64,000 nt of DNA from contig NZ_ATYT01000013.1 of the NCBI RefSeq assembly GCF_000427825.1, positions 52,227-116,226 of the forward strand. Reading direction: 5' to 3'. The stretch is from Thermocrispum municipale DSM 44069 (GTDB lineage Bacteria > Actinomycetota > Actinomycetes > Mycobacteriales > Pseudonocardiaceae). Within the stretch, counting starts at the first letter, position 1. Each line of letters starts with the position of its first letter. Both the position numbers and the translations under genes were made by a program. Below the pieces are notes generated by a model that saw only the letters and a program-made list of their open reading frames with translations, was not told the origin of the DNA and made no database searches. Shown in pieces: positions 52,195-62,023 of the stretch.

Positions 52195-52665
52195 GTGCTT
52201 GATGCGATCGACGCGGCCATCGTCCGAGAGCTGCAGAACGATGCTCGGGTGTCCAACAAGGTGCTGGCCGCCCGGGTGAACATCGCACCGTCCACGTGCC
52301 TGATGCGGCAGCGGGCGCTGCGCGACCGGGGCGTCGTCGTCGGCAGCCACGCCGAAGTCGATCTGGCTCAGCTCGGGCGGCCGGTCCAGGCGGCGATCTT
52401 CGTACGGATCCGTCCCCACACCCGAGCCGTCGTCGAACAGTTCATGCAATACGCGCTCGACCTACCGGAGACGCTCTACGTCGCCCATCTGGCCGGTCCC
52501 GAGGATTTCCTGGTCAATGTCGCGGTGGCCGACGCCGAGCACCTGCAGCGCGTCCTGCTCGACGCCTTCACCACCCGCAAAGAGGTCGCCCAGGTACACA
52601 CCAACCTGATCTTCGAGCACCACCGCAAGCACGTGGTCGACCCGATGCCGACCGTGTTGACCTAG
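52195..52665 (+). CDS. Lrp/AsnC-family transcriptional regulator
   Basis: 156 residues. Helix-turn-helix LDAIDAAIVRELQNDARVSNKVLAARVNIAPSTC at the N-terminus, RAM domain with VAHLAGPEDFLVNVAVADAEHLQ. GTG at 52195 follows GGGAG at 52185-52189. Faces the trans-sulfuration enzyme gene in divergent orientation, which suggests it controls that gene and senses a sulfur or other amino acid. Distinct from the Lrp-type gene near 10.4 kb. Confidence 0.9.
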   Translation: MLDAIDAAIVRELQNDARVSNKVLAARVNIAPSTCLMRQRALRDRGVVVGSHAEVDLAQLGRPVQAAIFVRIRPHTRAVVEQFMQYALDLPETLYVAHLAGPEDFLVNVAVADAEHLQRVLLDAFTTRKEVAQVHTNLIFEHHRKHVVDPMPTVLT

Positions 52666-53378
52666 GGCTTGCGCGCGGTGAACACCGCGTGCCCGGCGTA
52701 CAGCCAGACCACGTCGACCTCGACGAAGCCCGCCTCGGCCAGCCACGTCAGGTGTTCGGCGACCGACGACGGCCGATCGAGCGGGTCCGGGCCGGGCAGG
52801 CGGAAGTAGTTCCACTCTTCGCGCTCGAACACTTCGGCCGCCTCATCGCTGCCGTAGAGCTCGCGGGAGGCCGACCGCACCGCGCTATCCCACTCGTCGG
52901 CGGCAAGATTCTTGGCGAGCGGGCCCGCCGGTTCGATCAGGTCGGCCATCACGAACATCCCGCCGGGCTCGAGCATCGAGCACAGGTCGCGATAGAGCTC
53001 GCGCTTGCCTGCGCCGTCCAAGTGGTGCACCGCCAGCGACGTCATCACCCCGCCGAACCTCGTGGCCGACCGCCAGCCACGGTCGGCGATGTCGGCTTGG
53101 ACGGCCGAGAACCGCGGCCGGAAACGTTCGAGTCGCCGCTCGGCCGCCGCGAGCATGTCCGCCGACCCGTCGAACAGCAGCACCTCGGCGTCAGGTTGAC
53201 GCCTCAGGTACTCCTCGGACAGCAGACCTTCGCCGCAGCACAGGTCCAGCACCCGCGGGACCGGTATGTCCGCGAGTAGCCGGCACACGATGTCGATCTG
53301 CGCACGCCGATGAGGAACGAATGCGTCTCCGTACCGGGCGAACACCTCGGTGTCCGCCGCGCTCCACGCCGCTTCCAC
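52662..53378 (-). CDS. Class I SAM-dependent methyltransferase
   Basis: 238 residues. Motif I VLDLCCGEGLLSE, motif II LLFDGSADML, post-I region FSAVQADIAD, and VMTSLAVHHLDGAGKREL as in UbiE/methyltransferase type 12 proteins. GTG start. Its stop overlaps the end of the convergent Lrp gene by four bases. Substrate unknown. It lies four bases downstream of the LacI-type regulator stop region and is a separate convergent unit. Confidence 0.87.
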   Translation of the reverse strand: MEAAWSAADTEVFARYGDAFVPHRRAQIDIVCRLLADIPVPRVLDLCCGEGLLSEEYLRRQPDAEVLLFDGSADMLAAAERRLERFRPRFSAVQADIADRGWRSATRFGGVMTSLAVHHLDGAGKRELYRDLCSMLEPGGMFVMADLIEPAGPLAKNLAADEWDSAVRSASRELYGSDEAAEVFEREEWNYFRLPGPDPLDRPSSVAEHLTWLAEAGFVEVDVVWLYAGHAVFTARKP

Positions 53379-53382
53379 GCCC

Positions 53383-54390
53383 CTACTGTGCCGCAGGTGG
53401 CGGGGCGGTGGTGTGCCGGTGGACCACTTTGGGGTGCAACAGATGCCGCACGGGTTCGGTGCGGCCGTTTCGCACGCGTTCGAGCACGGCCTGCGCGGCC
53501 AGACGTCCCATCGCGTGTCGCGGCTGATCCACCGTGGTCATGCCGACGTGCGCCAACGCGGCCAGTGACGTGTTGTCGTAGCCGATCACCGACACGTCCT
53601 CCGGCACCCGCAGCCCTGCCTCCTCCAGCGCCGAGATCGCCCCGATGGCGTTGATGTCGTTGGCCGCGACGATGCCCGTCGGCAATGGTTCGTCGCGCTC
53701 CAGCAGCGTCTTCACCGCCTTCGCCCCCGCCACATCGGTGTACTCGCTGCGGATGACCGACGCGGCGAGCCCGTGCTTCTTCATCCCGTCGAGATAGCCA
53801 CGGCGACGCAGCGCCGACTGCGACCCGCGTCCGCCGTCGAAGTGCACGATCCGCCGGTGTCCCAGCTCGACGAGGTGGTCGACGGCCAGCTCGGAACCCG
53901 CCCTGCCGTCATCGTTGACCGTGTCGACCGAGCCCAGCCGCGTCGCCCTGGCCACCAGCACCACCGGCACCTGGTCGGCCGCCGCCTCGATCTCCGCCGC
54001 GGCGACCGCGGGCCCGAGCAGCGCCAGCCCGGCCGGGCGGAACGACAGCAGACTGCGCACCGCTTGCCGCTCCCCGGCCGGGGTACGCCTGCCGGTGTTG
54101 ATGATCAGCTCGAAACCTTCTTTGCGGGCCACCGCCTCCAACCCGTCGACGACTTCGGCGAAGAACGGGTTGTGCAGGTCGGAGACCATCACGCCGAGCA
54201 CGGTCGACGTGCGGGAAGCCAGCGACCGGGCCATGGCGTGCGGCGAGTAGCCGAGCTCCTCCGCGGCCTTGAACACCGCGTCCCGACGAGCCTGACTCAC
54301 GTTCGGCGCGCCGCGCATGACCAGCGAGACCAGCGCGCGTGACACTCCGGCTCGCGCCGCCACGTCCTCCATCGTCGGCCGGCTTGCCAC
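53383..54390 (-). CDS. LacI-family transcriptional regulator of the inositol operon
   Basis: 335 residues. N-terminal HTH TMEDVAARAGVSRALVSLVMRG with hinge helix SLASRTSTVLGVMVSDLHN, then a periplasmic-binding-like sugar domain (VVDGLEAVARKEGFELII, GIVAANDINAIGAISALEE, VIGYDNTSLAALAHVGMTTVDQP). GTG at 54390 has GGAGG six bases upstream. It faces the iolG-like gene, with a perfect palindrome between. Probably represses the inositol genes and is released by an inositol-derived ligand; the ligand is inference. Confidence 0.93.
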   Translation of the reverse strand: MASRPTMEDVAARAGVSRALVSLVMRGAPNVSQARRDAVFKAAEELGYSPHAMARSLASRTSTVLGVMVSDLHNPFFAEVVDGLEAVARKEGFELIINTGRRTPAGERQAVRSLLSFRPAGLALLGPAVAAAEIEAAADQVPVVLVARATRLGSVDTVNDDGRAGSELAVDHLVELGHRRIVHFDGGRGSQSALRRRGYLDGMKKHGLAASVIRSEYTDVAGAKAVKTLLERDEPLPTGIVAANDINAIGAISALEEAGLRVPEDVSVIGYDNTSLAALAHVGMTTVDQPRHAMGRLAAQAVLERVRNGRTEPVRHLLHPKVVHRHTTAPPPAAQ

Positions 54391-54419
54391 CGAGTACCTC
54401 CAGCAGCTGTGTCGCAGGG

Positions 54420-54448
54420 TTGACACTCCGCGCGAAACGCTACAACAT
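54420..54448 (+). promoter_or_regulatory. Promoter of the inositol operon
   Basis: TTGACA at 54420-54425 and CAACAT at 54443-54448 with a 17-base spacer; TACAAC two bases earlier is an alternative -10. The consensus -35 hexamer is unusual in this GC-rich window. Confidence 0.55.
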
Positions 54449-54463
54449 GAGAGCCTCGTCACG

Positions 54464-54479
54464 ATTAGAGCGCTCTAAT
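54464..54479. promoter_or_regulatory. LacI-type operator
   Basis: ATTAGAGCGCTCTAAT is a perfect 16-bp palindrome with a central CG step, typical of LacI-family sites. It lies 15 bases after the -10, so bound repressor would block transcription elongation into the iolG-like gene. Confidence 0.8.
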
Positions 54480-54517
54480 AGCACTCCGGAAGTCACTCGA
54501 AAGGTTTGCCAGGACAG

Positions 54518-55519
54518 ATGGACATTGGAGTCGCCGGAGTCGGCCGGATCGGTCAGATGCACGCTGCGCATCTGACCGAGCTGGACGGAGACGCGGCACC
54601 GGACAAGATCCTGCTCTTCGACCCCGTCCCCGGCCGAGCCGAAGCGGTCGCCGCAGCGCTGCCGTCGCACGTCACCGCGGTGGCGTCGTTCGACGACCTG
54701 CTCGCGGCGGACGGCGTACTCGTCGCGACGCCGACCGACACGCACTCGGACCTGGTCCGGCGCGCGGTGCGCGGACGAACACCGGTCCTGTGCGAAAAGC
54801 CCCTCGCCGGGGACCTGGAGTCGATGACCACGCTGGTCGACGACATCGAATCGTCCGGCGTGGACGTGGTCGTCGGGTTCCAGCGACGTTTCGATCCGGC
54901 GACCGTCGAGGCTTACCGCAGGGTGCGGTCCGGTGAGGCGGGCCAGGTGTATCTGGTGCGGTCGTCGGTGCTCGACCACGTGCCGCCGCCGAAGGAGTAC
55001 ATCCCGACCTCGGGCGGGCTGTTCAAGGACTGCATGATCCACGACCTGGACGCGGTCCCATGGCTGGTGGGCGAGGAAGTCGTCGAGGTGTCGGCGTCCG
55101 GCTCGGTGCTGGTCGACCAGGCGTTCGCCGACGCCGGCGATGTCGACTACGCGGTGGTGACGCTGCGGTTCGCCTCCGGGGCGCACGCCCAGATGACCGC
55201 GGGACGGCACGATCCGATCGGCTACGACTGCAAACTCGAGGTGTACGGCAGCAAGCAAGTGCTGGCGGTGGGGTGGAACGAACGCACCCCGGTCGTCCGG
55301 CTCGAGCCGCAGCAGGTCGAGCCGACCCGGCCGTGGGAGTCGTTCATGGACCGCTACAAGGACGCCTACCTGAACGAGCTGCGCGTGTTCGCCGACGTCA
55401 TCGAGGGGAAGGTCGCCAACCCGTCGCCGGCGCGCGAAAGCCTGTACAGCCTGCGGCTGGCCGAAGCGTGCGACGAATCGCTGCGCACCGGCAAGCCCGT
55501 GCGATTGGAGGCCGGGTGA
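54518..55519 (+). CDS. iolG: myo-Inositol 2-dehydrogenase-like Gfo/Idh/MocA protein
   Basis: 333 residues. NAD-binding GVAGVGRIGQMHA, the CEKP motif with Lys94, and the D-x3-H pair Asp171/His175 in KDCMIHDLD. These line up with Lys97, Asp172 and His176 of Bacillus IolG. Oxidises myo-inositol to scyllo-inosose, or a related inositol. ATG at 54518 follows AGGACAG. First gene of the operon; its stop overlaps the next start by one base (TGATG). Confidence 0.9.
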   Translation: MDIGVAGVGRIGQMHAAHLTELDGDAAPDKILLFDPVPGRAEAVAAALPSHVTAVASFDDLLAADGVLVATPTDTHSDLVRRAVRGRTPVLCEKPLAGDLESMTTLVDDIESSGVDVVVGFQRRFDPATVEAYRRVRSGEAGQVYLVRSSVLDHVPPPKEYIPTSGGLFKDCMIHDLDAVPWLVGEEVVEVSASGSVLVDQAFADAGDVDYAVVTLRFASGAHAQMTAGRHDPIGYDCKLEVYGSKQVLAVGWNERTPVVRLEPQQVEPTRPWESFMDRYKDAYLNELRVFADVIEGKVANPSPARESLYSLRLAEACDESLRTGKPVRLEAG

Positions 55520-56406
55520 TGAGTCGAACCAACTCGATCCGCTTGGCCGCTGCCCCCATCTCGTGGGGCGTGTGCGAAGTACCTGGCTGGGGTCGCGTGC
55601 TGGACCCGCAGACGGTCCTCGGTGAGATGGCCGAGCTGGGACTGACGGCGACCGAGCTCGGTCCCCCGGGGTACCTCCCGGACGACCCGGCGCCGCTGTT
55701 GAACGAGTTCGGCTTGTCGCTGGTCGGCGGCTTTCTCGCCACGCCGCTGCACACGTCGGTCGACGACGCGGTCGCGGTGGCGACGCGGTCGGCGCGACAG
55801 TTGTCCGCGGGTGGCGCGGAGGTCCTCGTCCTGGCCGCGGCCACCGGGCTGACCGGCTACGACGAGCGTCCCGAGCTCGACGACAAGCAGTGGAAGACGC
55901 TGGTGCAGGCCGCCGAAGCGGTCGCGCGAACCGCATCCGAGTACGGCCTGCGCACGGTGCTTCATCCGCACGTCGGCACCTATGTGGAGAGTGAGGCCGA
56001 GGTCGAGCGCTTCGTCGACGACTCCACGCTGCCGTTGTGCTTGGATTCCGGCCATCTGCTGGTCGGTGGCACCGACCCGGTGCAACTGGTGCAGCGGCAC
56101 GCCGATCGCATCGGCCACGTGCACCTCAAGGACGTGCGGGCGGCGCTGGCCGAGCAGGTTCGCCGCGGCGAGATCACCTACACCGCAGCGGTGTCGGAGG
56201 GCCTGTATGCGCCTTTGGGCGATGGTGACGTCGATGTCGCCGAAATGCTCCAGGTCCTGCACTCGACCAACTACCGAGGCTGGTACGTCCTGGAACAGGA
56301 CACGGCGCTGCCCGAGCACGACACGGCAAGCGACGACCGTCCGAAGGTAGACACGGAGCGTTCCATGCGCTACCTCAAGTCGATCATCGGCGCAACCAGC
56401 CGCTGA
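55519..56406 (+). CDS. iolE: IolE-like inosose dehydratase / sugar phosphate isomerase-epimerase family
   Basis: 295 residues. TIM-barrel of the AP-endonuclease-2/xylose-isomerase-like type with LAAAPISWGVCEVP at the start, LHPHVGTYVES, CLDSGHLLVGGTD and GHVHLKDVRA, which carry the metal ligands. By pathway it should turn scyllo-inosose into 3D-trihydroxycyclohexane-1,2-dione. The operon context supports this, but the family also includes myo-inosose isomerases. Confidence 0.87.
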   Translation: MSRTNSIRLAAAPISWGVCEVPGWGRVLDPQTVLGEMAELGLTATELGPPGYLPDDPAPLLNEFGLSLVGGFLATPLHTSVDDAVAVATRSARQLSAGGAEVLVLAAATGLTGYDERPELDDKQWKTLVQAAEAVARTASEYGLRTVLHPHVGTYVESEAEVERFVDDSTLPLCLDSGHLLVGGTDPVQLVQRHADRIGHVHLKDVRAALAEQVRRGEITYTAAVSEGLYAPLGDGDVDVAEMLQVLHSTNYRGWYVLEQDTALPEHDTASDDRPKVDTERSMRYLKSIIGATSR

Positions 56407-56428
56407 CATCTCACCGTGGAGGTTGACT

Positions 56429-57433
56429 ATGAGGGCGAATCACTCCCCCCGCCGCCGGCGTCTGCTGTCCGGACTGGCCATTGCCGCGAGCGCGGCGTTG
56501 ATGGTCGCGTGCACCGGACCGGCGGGCACGAATTCCGGCGAGGGCGGCGACAGTGGCGGAGGCGGCAGCGACGGTGACCTGAACTTCGCAGTCATCACCC
56601 ACGGCACACAGGGTGACGCCTTCTGGAACGTGGTCAAGAACGGCGCGGAGGACGCCGGTGAGCAGCTCGGCGTGGGCGTGGAGTACGCCTCCGACGGCGA
56701 CGCGGGCGCGCAGGCCAGGCTGATCGACAACGCCGTTTCCCGCAAGGTCGACGGCATCGTGGTGTCGATGGCCAATCCGGACGCGCTCAAGGGTGCCATC
56801 GAGAACGCGGTCGAGGCCGACATCCCGGTCATCACCATCAACTCCGGCTCGGCGCAGAGCAAGGAGTTCGGCGCCATCGCGCACGTCGGGCAAGAGGAGG
56901 ACATCGCAGGCGAGGAAGCGGGCAAGCGGCTGAAGGAGGACGGCAAGAAGAAGCTGCTGTGCGTCATCCACGAGGCGGGCAACATCGGCCTGAACCAGCG
57001 CTGTGACGGCGCCAAGCGCGGGTTCGGCGGCCAGGTCAAGAACCTGCAGGTGGACATCAACAACCCGACCGACATCGAGTCGCGGATCCGCGGCGCGCTG
57101 CAGGCGGACAGCGCCATCGACTCGGTGTTGACGTTGAACCCGCAGGTGGCCGTGAACGCGGTCAACGCAGCCAAGGACGCCAACTCCTCGCCGACGGTCG
57201 CCACGTTCGACCTGAACTCCGACGTGGTCGCCGCGGTGCAGGCGGGTGAGATCGAGTTCGCCGTCGACCAGCAGCAGTACCAGCAGGGTTACCTGCCGAT
57301 CGTGATGCTCAAGCTGTACGTGGAGAACGCCAACACGCTCGGCGGCGGGCAGCCGGTGCTCACCGGTCCCGGCTTCGTCGACAAGTCCAACGTGGACAAG
57401 GTCGCGAAATACGCCGAGCGCGGCACACGGTAG
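56429..57433 (+). CDS. Sugar ABC transporter substrate-binding lipoprotein
   Basis: 334 residues. Basic N-terminus with RRRRLL, hydrophobic core and lipobox MVAC with Cys28, so lipid-anchored outside the cell. A Gly/Ser linker leads into a type 1 periplasmic-binding fold (ribose-type): FAVITHGTQGDAFWNVVKNGAEDA, VDGIVVSMANPDALK, and ATFDLNSDVVAAV. GTGGAGG lies seven bases before ATG 56429. Likely binds inositol; a second sugar cannot be excluded. Confidence 0.9.
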   Translation: MRANHSPRRRRLLSGLAIAASAALMVACTGPAGTNSGEGGDSGGGGSDGDLNFAVITHGTQGDAFWNVVKNGAEDAGEQLGVGVEYASDGDAGAQARLIDNAVSRKVDGIVVSMANPDALKGAIENAVEADIPVITINSGSAQSKEFGAIAHVGQEEDIAGEEAGKRLKEDGKKKLLCVIHEAGNIGLNQRCDGAKRGFGGQVKNLQVDINNPTDIESRIRGALQADSAIDSVLTLNPQVAVNAVNAAKDANSSPTVATFDLNSDVVAAVQAGEIEFAVDQQQYQQGYLPIVMLKLYVENANTLGGGQPVLTGPGFVDKSNVDKVAKYAERGTR

Positions 57434-57441
57434 GGAGGACG

Positions 57442-58524
57442 ATGTCCGTGACAACCCCGACGTCTGGCTCGGGCCAGGAATCGGACCGAGCCACGACGTC
57501 GACCAAGGATGAACGGGTGGCATCGGTCAGCCTGACCAACCGGCTGATCGTCCGCCCGGAGATCGGCGCCGCGCTCGGTGCGCTGGTGGTGTTTCTGTTC
57601 TTCTCGGTGATCACCGAGCAGTTCCTCACCCTCAGCGGGGTGGCAACCTGGCTCGACGACGCCTCGACGCTGGGCATCATGGCCATCGCGGTGGCGCTGT
57701 TGATGATCGGCGGCGAGTTCGACCTGTCCGCGGGCGTGATGACCGCGTCCACCGCGCTGGTCACCGCGCTGCTGGCCACGCAGGCCGGGCTGAACGTGTG
57801 GCTGGCGCTGCTGCTGTCGCTGGTGTTCGCGCTGGCCGTCGGCGGGTTCAACGGCTGGCTGGTCATGCGCACCGGGCTGCCCAGCTTCATCGTCACGCTC
57901 GGCACGTTCCTGGCGCTGCAGGGACTCAACCTCGGTGTCACGCGCCTGGTGACCGGCACCGTGCAAGTCTCCGGGATGCGCGCCACCGAGGGTTACGAGT
58001 CGGCCGGGATGTTGTTCGCCTCGACGTTCTCCATCGGCGGGCAGCCGTTCCGGGTGTCCGTGCTGTGGTGGATCCTGCTGACCGTGATCGCGGCGTTCGT
58101 GCTGGTCAAGACCCGATTCGGCAACTGGATCTTCGCCGTGGGCGGCGCGCCTACCAGCGCGCGGGCAGTCGGTGTCCCGTTGGTTCGCACCAAGATCCTG
58201 CTGTTCATGACCACGGCGTTCGCCGGGTGGGTGGTCGGCTCGATCAACATCCTGCGGTTCGCCAGCGTGCAAGCCAACCAGGGCATCGGACTCGAGCTGC
58301 AGTTCATCATCGCCGCGGTGGTCGGCGGCTGCCTGCTGACCGGTGGCTTCGGGTCCGCGGTCGGTGCCGCGATCGGTGCGCTGATTTTCGGCATGGCCCG
58401 GCAGGGCATCGTCTACGCGCAGTGGAACAGCGACTGGTTCATGCTCTTCCTGGGCATCATGCTGCTGTCCGCGGTGCTGGTGAACAACGCGCTACGGCGT
58501 CGCGCAGAAAGGGTCAGACGATGA
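57442..58524 (+). CDS. Sugar ABC transporter permease (ribose/CUT2 type)
   Basis: 360 residues. An N-terminal soluble stretch of about 40 residues, then eight to ten helices. Contains [19 protein letters not shown] and the RbsC-like GGxPxxAR region ([13 protein letters not shown]). The stop overlaps the ATPase start by four bases. Confidence 0.92.
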   Translation: MSVTTPTSGSGQESDRATTSTKDERVASVSLTNRLIVRPEIGAALGALVVFLFFSVITEQFLTLSGVATWLDDASTLGIMAIAVALLMIGGEFDLSAGVMTASTALVTALLATQAGLNVWLALLLSLVFALAVGGFNGWLVMRTGLPSFIVTLGTFLALQGLNLGVTRLVTGTVQVSGMRATEGYESAGMLFASTFSIGGQPFRVSVLWWILLTVIAAFVLVKTRFGNWIFAVGGAPTSARAVGVPLVRTKILLFMTTAFAGWVVGSINILRFASVQANQGIGLELQFIIAAVVGGCLLTGGFGSAVGAAIGALIFGMARQGIVYAQWNSDWFMLFLGIMLLSAVLVNNALRRRAERVRR

Positions 58525-59297
58525 GCACCCCATTGATCGAGGTACGCAACATCGGCAAGACCTACGGCAACGTCATCGCACTGCGGGACGTCTCCACCGA
58601 GGTCAGGGCCGGTGAGGTCACCTGCGTGCTGGGTGACAACGGGGCGGGCAAGTCCACGTTGATCAAGATCCTGGCCGGGGTGCACCAGCACGACCAGGGC
58701 GAGTTCCTGTTCGAAGGCAAGCCGGTGCGGTTCTCCTCGCCTCGTGAGGCGCTGGACGCCGGCATCGCCACGGTGTACCAGGACCTGGCCGTGGTGCCGC
58801 TGATGAGCGTGTGGCGCAACTTCTTCCTCGGCGCGGAGCCGAAGAAGTTCGGTTTCATGCTCGACGGACGCAAGGGCCGGGAGACGACCAAGCGCGCACT
58901 GGCCGAGATGGGTATCGACCTGCGCGACGTGGAACAGCCCGTCGGCACGCTGTCCGGCGGTGAGCGGCAGTGCGTGGCGATCGCTCGTGCCGTGCACTTC
59001 GGCGCCAAGGTGCTCATCCTGGACGAACCGACCGCGGCGCTGGGCGTCAAGCAGGCCGGTGTGGTGCTGCGCTACGTGGCACAGGCACGCGACCGCGGCC
59101 TCGGCGTAGTGCTCATCACCCACAACCCGCACCACGCCTACCCGGTCGGTGACCGATTCCTGCTGCTCAAGCGCGGCGCGCCGCTGGGCAACTACACGAA
59201 GGCGGAGATCACCCTGGCCGAGCTCACCCGGCAGATGGCCGGGGGCGCCGAGCTGGAGGCACTGGAACACGAACTGCGCGGAGTGCAAACCTCGTGA
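58521..59297 (+). CDS. Sugar ABC transporter ATP-binding protein, single-domain
   Basis: 258 residues. Walker [10 protein letters not shown], signature LSGGERQ, Walker B VLILDEPT, and H-loop ITHNPHHAY. Only one nucleotide-binding domain is present, as in FrcA-type fructose/inositol importers, not the double domain of RbsA or MglA. The end overlaps the kinase start by four bases. Confidence 0.93.
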   Translation: MSTPLIEVRNIGKTYGNVIALRDVSTEVRAGEVTCVLGDNGAGKSTLIKILAGVHQHDQGEFLFEGKPVRFSSPREALDAGIATVYQDLAVVPLMSVWRNFFLGAEPKKFGFMLDGRKGRETTKRALAEMGIDLRDVEQPVGTLSGGERQCVAIARAVHFGAKVLILDEPTAALGVKQAGVVLRYVAQARDRGLGVVLITHNPHHAYPVGDRFLLLKRGAPLGNYTKAEITLAELTRQMAGGAELEALEHELRGVQTS

Positions 59298-60229
59298 CCG
59301 TCGAAGTCCTGACTGTCGGAAGGGTCGGCGTCGACCTCTACCCGGAACAAAGCGGTGTCGGCTTGGCGGAGGTGTCGACGTTCGCCAAGTCGCTGGGTGG
59401 GACGGCGACGAACGTGGCGGTCGCTGCGGCCCGGCTGGGGCGCAGCGCCGCCGTGGTGACCAAGGTCGGGCCGGACCCGTTCGGTGACTACGTCCGGCAG
59501 GCGCTGCGATCGTTCGGGGTGTCGCCCGATCACGTGGCCACCGCACCGGATCTGCAGACGCCGGTGGTGTTCTGTGCGCTGGACCCGCCGGAGGATCCGC
59601 CGCTGCTGTTCTACCGGCTGCCCATCGCGCCGGATCTGACGCTGACCCCGGACGACGTGCCGTGGGATCTCGTCGAGCGGGTCCCGCTGTTGTGGGTGAC
59701 CGGGACCGGGGTGAGCGCCGAACCGGCCAGGAGCACGCAGCGCGAACTGTTGCAGCGCCGCGGGCGGCGCAGCCACACCGTGCTCGACCTGGACTACCGC
59801 CCGATGTTCTGGCCGGACATCGACACCGCGCGCAGCGAGATCGGCTGGATGTTGCCACACGTCACCGTGGCGGTGGGCAACCGGACCGAGGTCGAGGTGG
59901 CCACCGGCACGGCAGACCCGGACGAAGCCGCCAAACGCATGCTCGACCACGGCGTCCGGCTGGCGATCATCAAGCTCGGTGGCGACGGGGTGCGGCTGGC
60001 CACCGCGGACGGCTCGTGGACGGTGCCGCCCCGGCCGGTCGACGTGGTGTGCGGGCTCGGAGCCGGTGACGCGTTCGGCGGTGCGCTGGCGCACGGCCTG
60101 CTGTCCGGCTGGGAGCCGGAGAAGATCGGCCGCTACGCCAATGCCGCGGGCGCGCTGGTGGCCGCCCGGCTCGCCTGCGCCGACGCGATGCCGACCAGCG
60201 CCGAGATCGAGGAGATGTTGTGCGACTGA
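59294..60229 (+). CDS. iolC: 5-dehydro-2-deoxygluconokinase
   Basis: 311 residues, PfkB fold. N-terminal [18 protein letters not shown] and C-terminal [17 protein letters not shown] (the GAGD catalytic aspartate). Phosphorylates 2-deoxy-5-keto-gluconate to its 6-phosphate. In many bacteria IolC carries a fused aldolase-like domain; here it is stand-alone and the next gene supplies the related protein. Confidence 0.9.
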   Translation: MTVEVLTVGRVGVDLYPEQSGVGLAEVSTFAKSLGGTATNVAVAAARLGRSAAVVTKVGPDPFGDYVRQALRSFGVSPDHVATAPDLQTPVVFCALDPPEDPPLLFYRLPIAPDLTLTPDDVPWDLVERVPLLWVTGTGVSAEPARSTQRELLQRRGRRSHTVLDLDYRPMFWPDIDTARSEIGWMLPHVTVAVGNRTEVEVATGTADPDEAAKRMLDHGVRLAIIKLGGDGVRLATADGSWTVPPRPVDVVCGLGAGDAFGGALAHGLLSGWEPEKIGRYANAAGALVAARLACADAMPTSAEIEEMLCD

Positions 60230-61128
60230 CCGACGCGCAATGGACCGACCTGCTGCGGGTCCGGGCCACGGACCCGTCGGCGGTCACCAGGGCGTACGCC
60301 GCACGGCGGCGTCGACGCAGCCTGTTGCGACCGGGCCGGGACACGTTGTTCCTGGTCGCGGCCGATCACCCCGCCCGGGGCGCGCTGGCCATCGGCGGGG
60401 ACCCGCTGGCCATGGCCAATCGCCGCTCGCTGCTGGAACGGCTGCTCACCGCGCTGGCCAACCCCGAGGTGGACGGCGTGCTCGCCTCCCCGGACGTGGT
60501 GGAAGAGCTGCTGCTGCTGGACGCGCTGCACGACAAGGTCGTGATCGGGTCGATGAACCGGGGTGGCCTGGCGGGTGCCACGTGGGAGATCGACGACCGG
60601 TTCACCGGCTACGACGCGGCGTCGATCGCCCGGTACGGGCTGGACGGCGGCAAGATGCTGCTGCGGCTGGTCGACGACGATCCGGCCACCGCTCCGACGC
60701 TGGAATCCGCCGCGGCAGCCGTCTCAGAACTGGCCGACGAAGGCCTGCTGGCGATGGTCGAGCCGCTGCCGTACCGGCGGGTGGACGGCAAGCTCGAGCT
60801 GCTGAAGGATTCCGCATCGCTGGCCCGAGCCGTGACGATCGCGTCGGGGCTGGGCACCACGTCGGCCTACACGTGGCTGAAGCTGCCCGCCGCCCTCTCC
60901 CCCGAGCCGCTGGAGGCGACCACGCTGCCGGTGGTGGTGCTGGGCGGCGCGCCGTCGAACGATCCGGCGCAGGACCTGGCGTCGTGGGGAGCCGCGCTGC
61001 GTCATCCGGTGGTGCGCGGGCTGGTGGTCGGTCGTGCGCTGTTGTATCCGCCCGATGGAGATGTCGCGGCCGCCGTGGCCGCTGCCGCGAAGACGTTGCA
61101 GTCGGTGGAGGCGAACGAGGATGTCTGA
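60220..61128 (+). CDS. Cgl0159-family (beta/alpha)8 protein, probable aldolase of inositol degradation
   Basis: 302 residues. AADHPARGALAIGGDPLAM near the N-terminus, DGGKMLLRL and YTWLKLPAA (possible Schiff-base lysine) resemble class I aldolases of the DeoC/IolJ type. Such genes sit next to iolC in corynebacterial clusters. A role cleaving 2-deoxy-5-keto-gluconate-6-phosphate to dihydroxyacetone phosphate and malonic semialdehyde is likely but inferred. GTG start overlaps iolC by ten bases; the end overlaps iolB by eight. Confidence 0.85.
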   Translation: MRLTDAQWTDLLRVRATDPSAVTRAYAARRRRRSLLRPGRDTLFLVAADHPARGALAIGGDPLAMANRRSLLERLLTALANPEVDGVLASPDVVEELLLLDALHDKVVIGSMNRGGLAGATWEIDDRFTGYDAASIARYGLDGGKMLLRLVDDDPATAPTLESAAAAVSELADEGLLAMVEPLPYRRVDGKLELLKDSASLARAVTIASGLGTTSAYTWLKLPAALSPEPLEATTLPVVVLGGAPSNDPAQDLASWGAALRHPVVRGLVVGRALLYPPDGDVAAAVAAAAKTLQSVEANEDV

Positions 61129-62023
61129 ACTGTTGCGCCCACACGGCACGCTGGCCGACGGCGACGACCCGGTGCGGCTGACGCCGGAGTCGGCCGGCTG
61201 GACCTACACAGGGCTGCGGGTGCTGCGACTGCGGCCCGGCACCGAGCGCGTCGTCCGCACCGGCGGGTACGAGGCGTTCGTACTCCCGCTGTCCGGCGGC
61301 TGCACCGTGTCGGTCGACGGCGAACGGTTCGTGCTGCGCGGCCGGGACTCGGTGTTCACCGCGGTGACCGACTTCGCCTACGTCCCGCGGGATGCCGAGG
61401 TGCGCCTGCAAGCCCCTGCCGAGCAGAGCGAGCCGACCGAGGTCGCGCTGCCGATGGCGCGCTGCACGCGGCGCCTGGAGCCTCGTTACGGCCCGGCGGA
61501 GGACGTCCCGGTCGAGGTCCGCGGCTCCGGCAACGCCACCCGGCAGGTGACGAATTTCGGCGTCCCGGGCGTGTGGGAGCACGCCGACAAGCTGAACGCG
61601 TGCGAGCTGCTCACACCGGACGGCAACTGGTCGTCGTATCCGCCGCACAAGCACGACGAGGCGACCGAGTGCGAAGTGATCAACGAGGAGATCTACTACT
61701 TCCGGATCGCCGGCGGCGACGGGCTGAAGCCGAGCAGGGAGGGCTTCGGCATGCACCGCACGTACACCAGCGACGGGGCGATCGACGCGACCGTGACCGT
61801 GCGGGACGGCGACGTGTTCCTCATCCCGCGCGGCTACCACGGTCCGTGCATCGCCGCACCCGGCTACACCATGTACTACCTCAACGTGCTCGCCGGCCCG
61901 GCCGACGAGCGCTCGATGGCGTTCTGTGACGACCCGGCGCACAGCTGGGTCCGCGACTCGTGGGCCGATCAGAAGCCCGATCCGCGCTGCCCGATGACCA
62001 ACGCGCAAGGACTGGTGCGATGA
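61121..62023 (+). CDS. iolB: 5-deoxy-glucuronate isomerase
   Basis: 300 residues, cupin-like double-stranded beta-helix. The metal-binding block YPPHKHDEATECEVINEEIYYF and the later VFLIPRGYHGPCIAAPGYTMYYLNV are characteristic. Converts 5-deoxyglucuronate to 2-deoxy-5-keto-gluconate. ATG at 61121 follows GAGG at a short spacing; the stop overlaps iolD by four bases. Confidence 0.95.
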   Translation: MSELLRPHGTLADGDDPVRLTPESAGWTYTGLRVLRLRPGTERVVRTGGYEAFVLPLSGGCTVSVDGERFVLRGRDSVFTAVTDFAYVPRDAEVRLQAPAEQSEPTEVALPMARCTRRLEPRYGPAEDVPVEVRGSGNATRQVTNFGVPGVWEHADKLNACELLTPDGNWSSYPPHKHDEATECEVINEEIYYFRIAGGDGLKPSREGFGMHRTYTSDGAIDATVTVRDGDVFLIPRGYHGPCIAAPGYTMYYLNVLAGPADERSMAFCDDPAHSWVRDSWADQKPDPRCPMTNAQGLVR

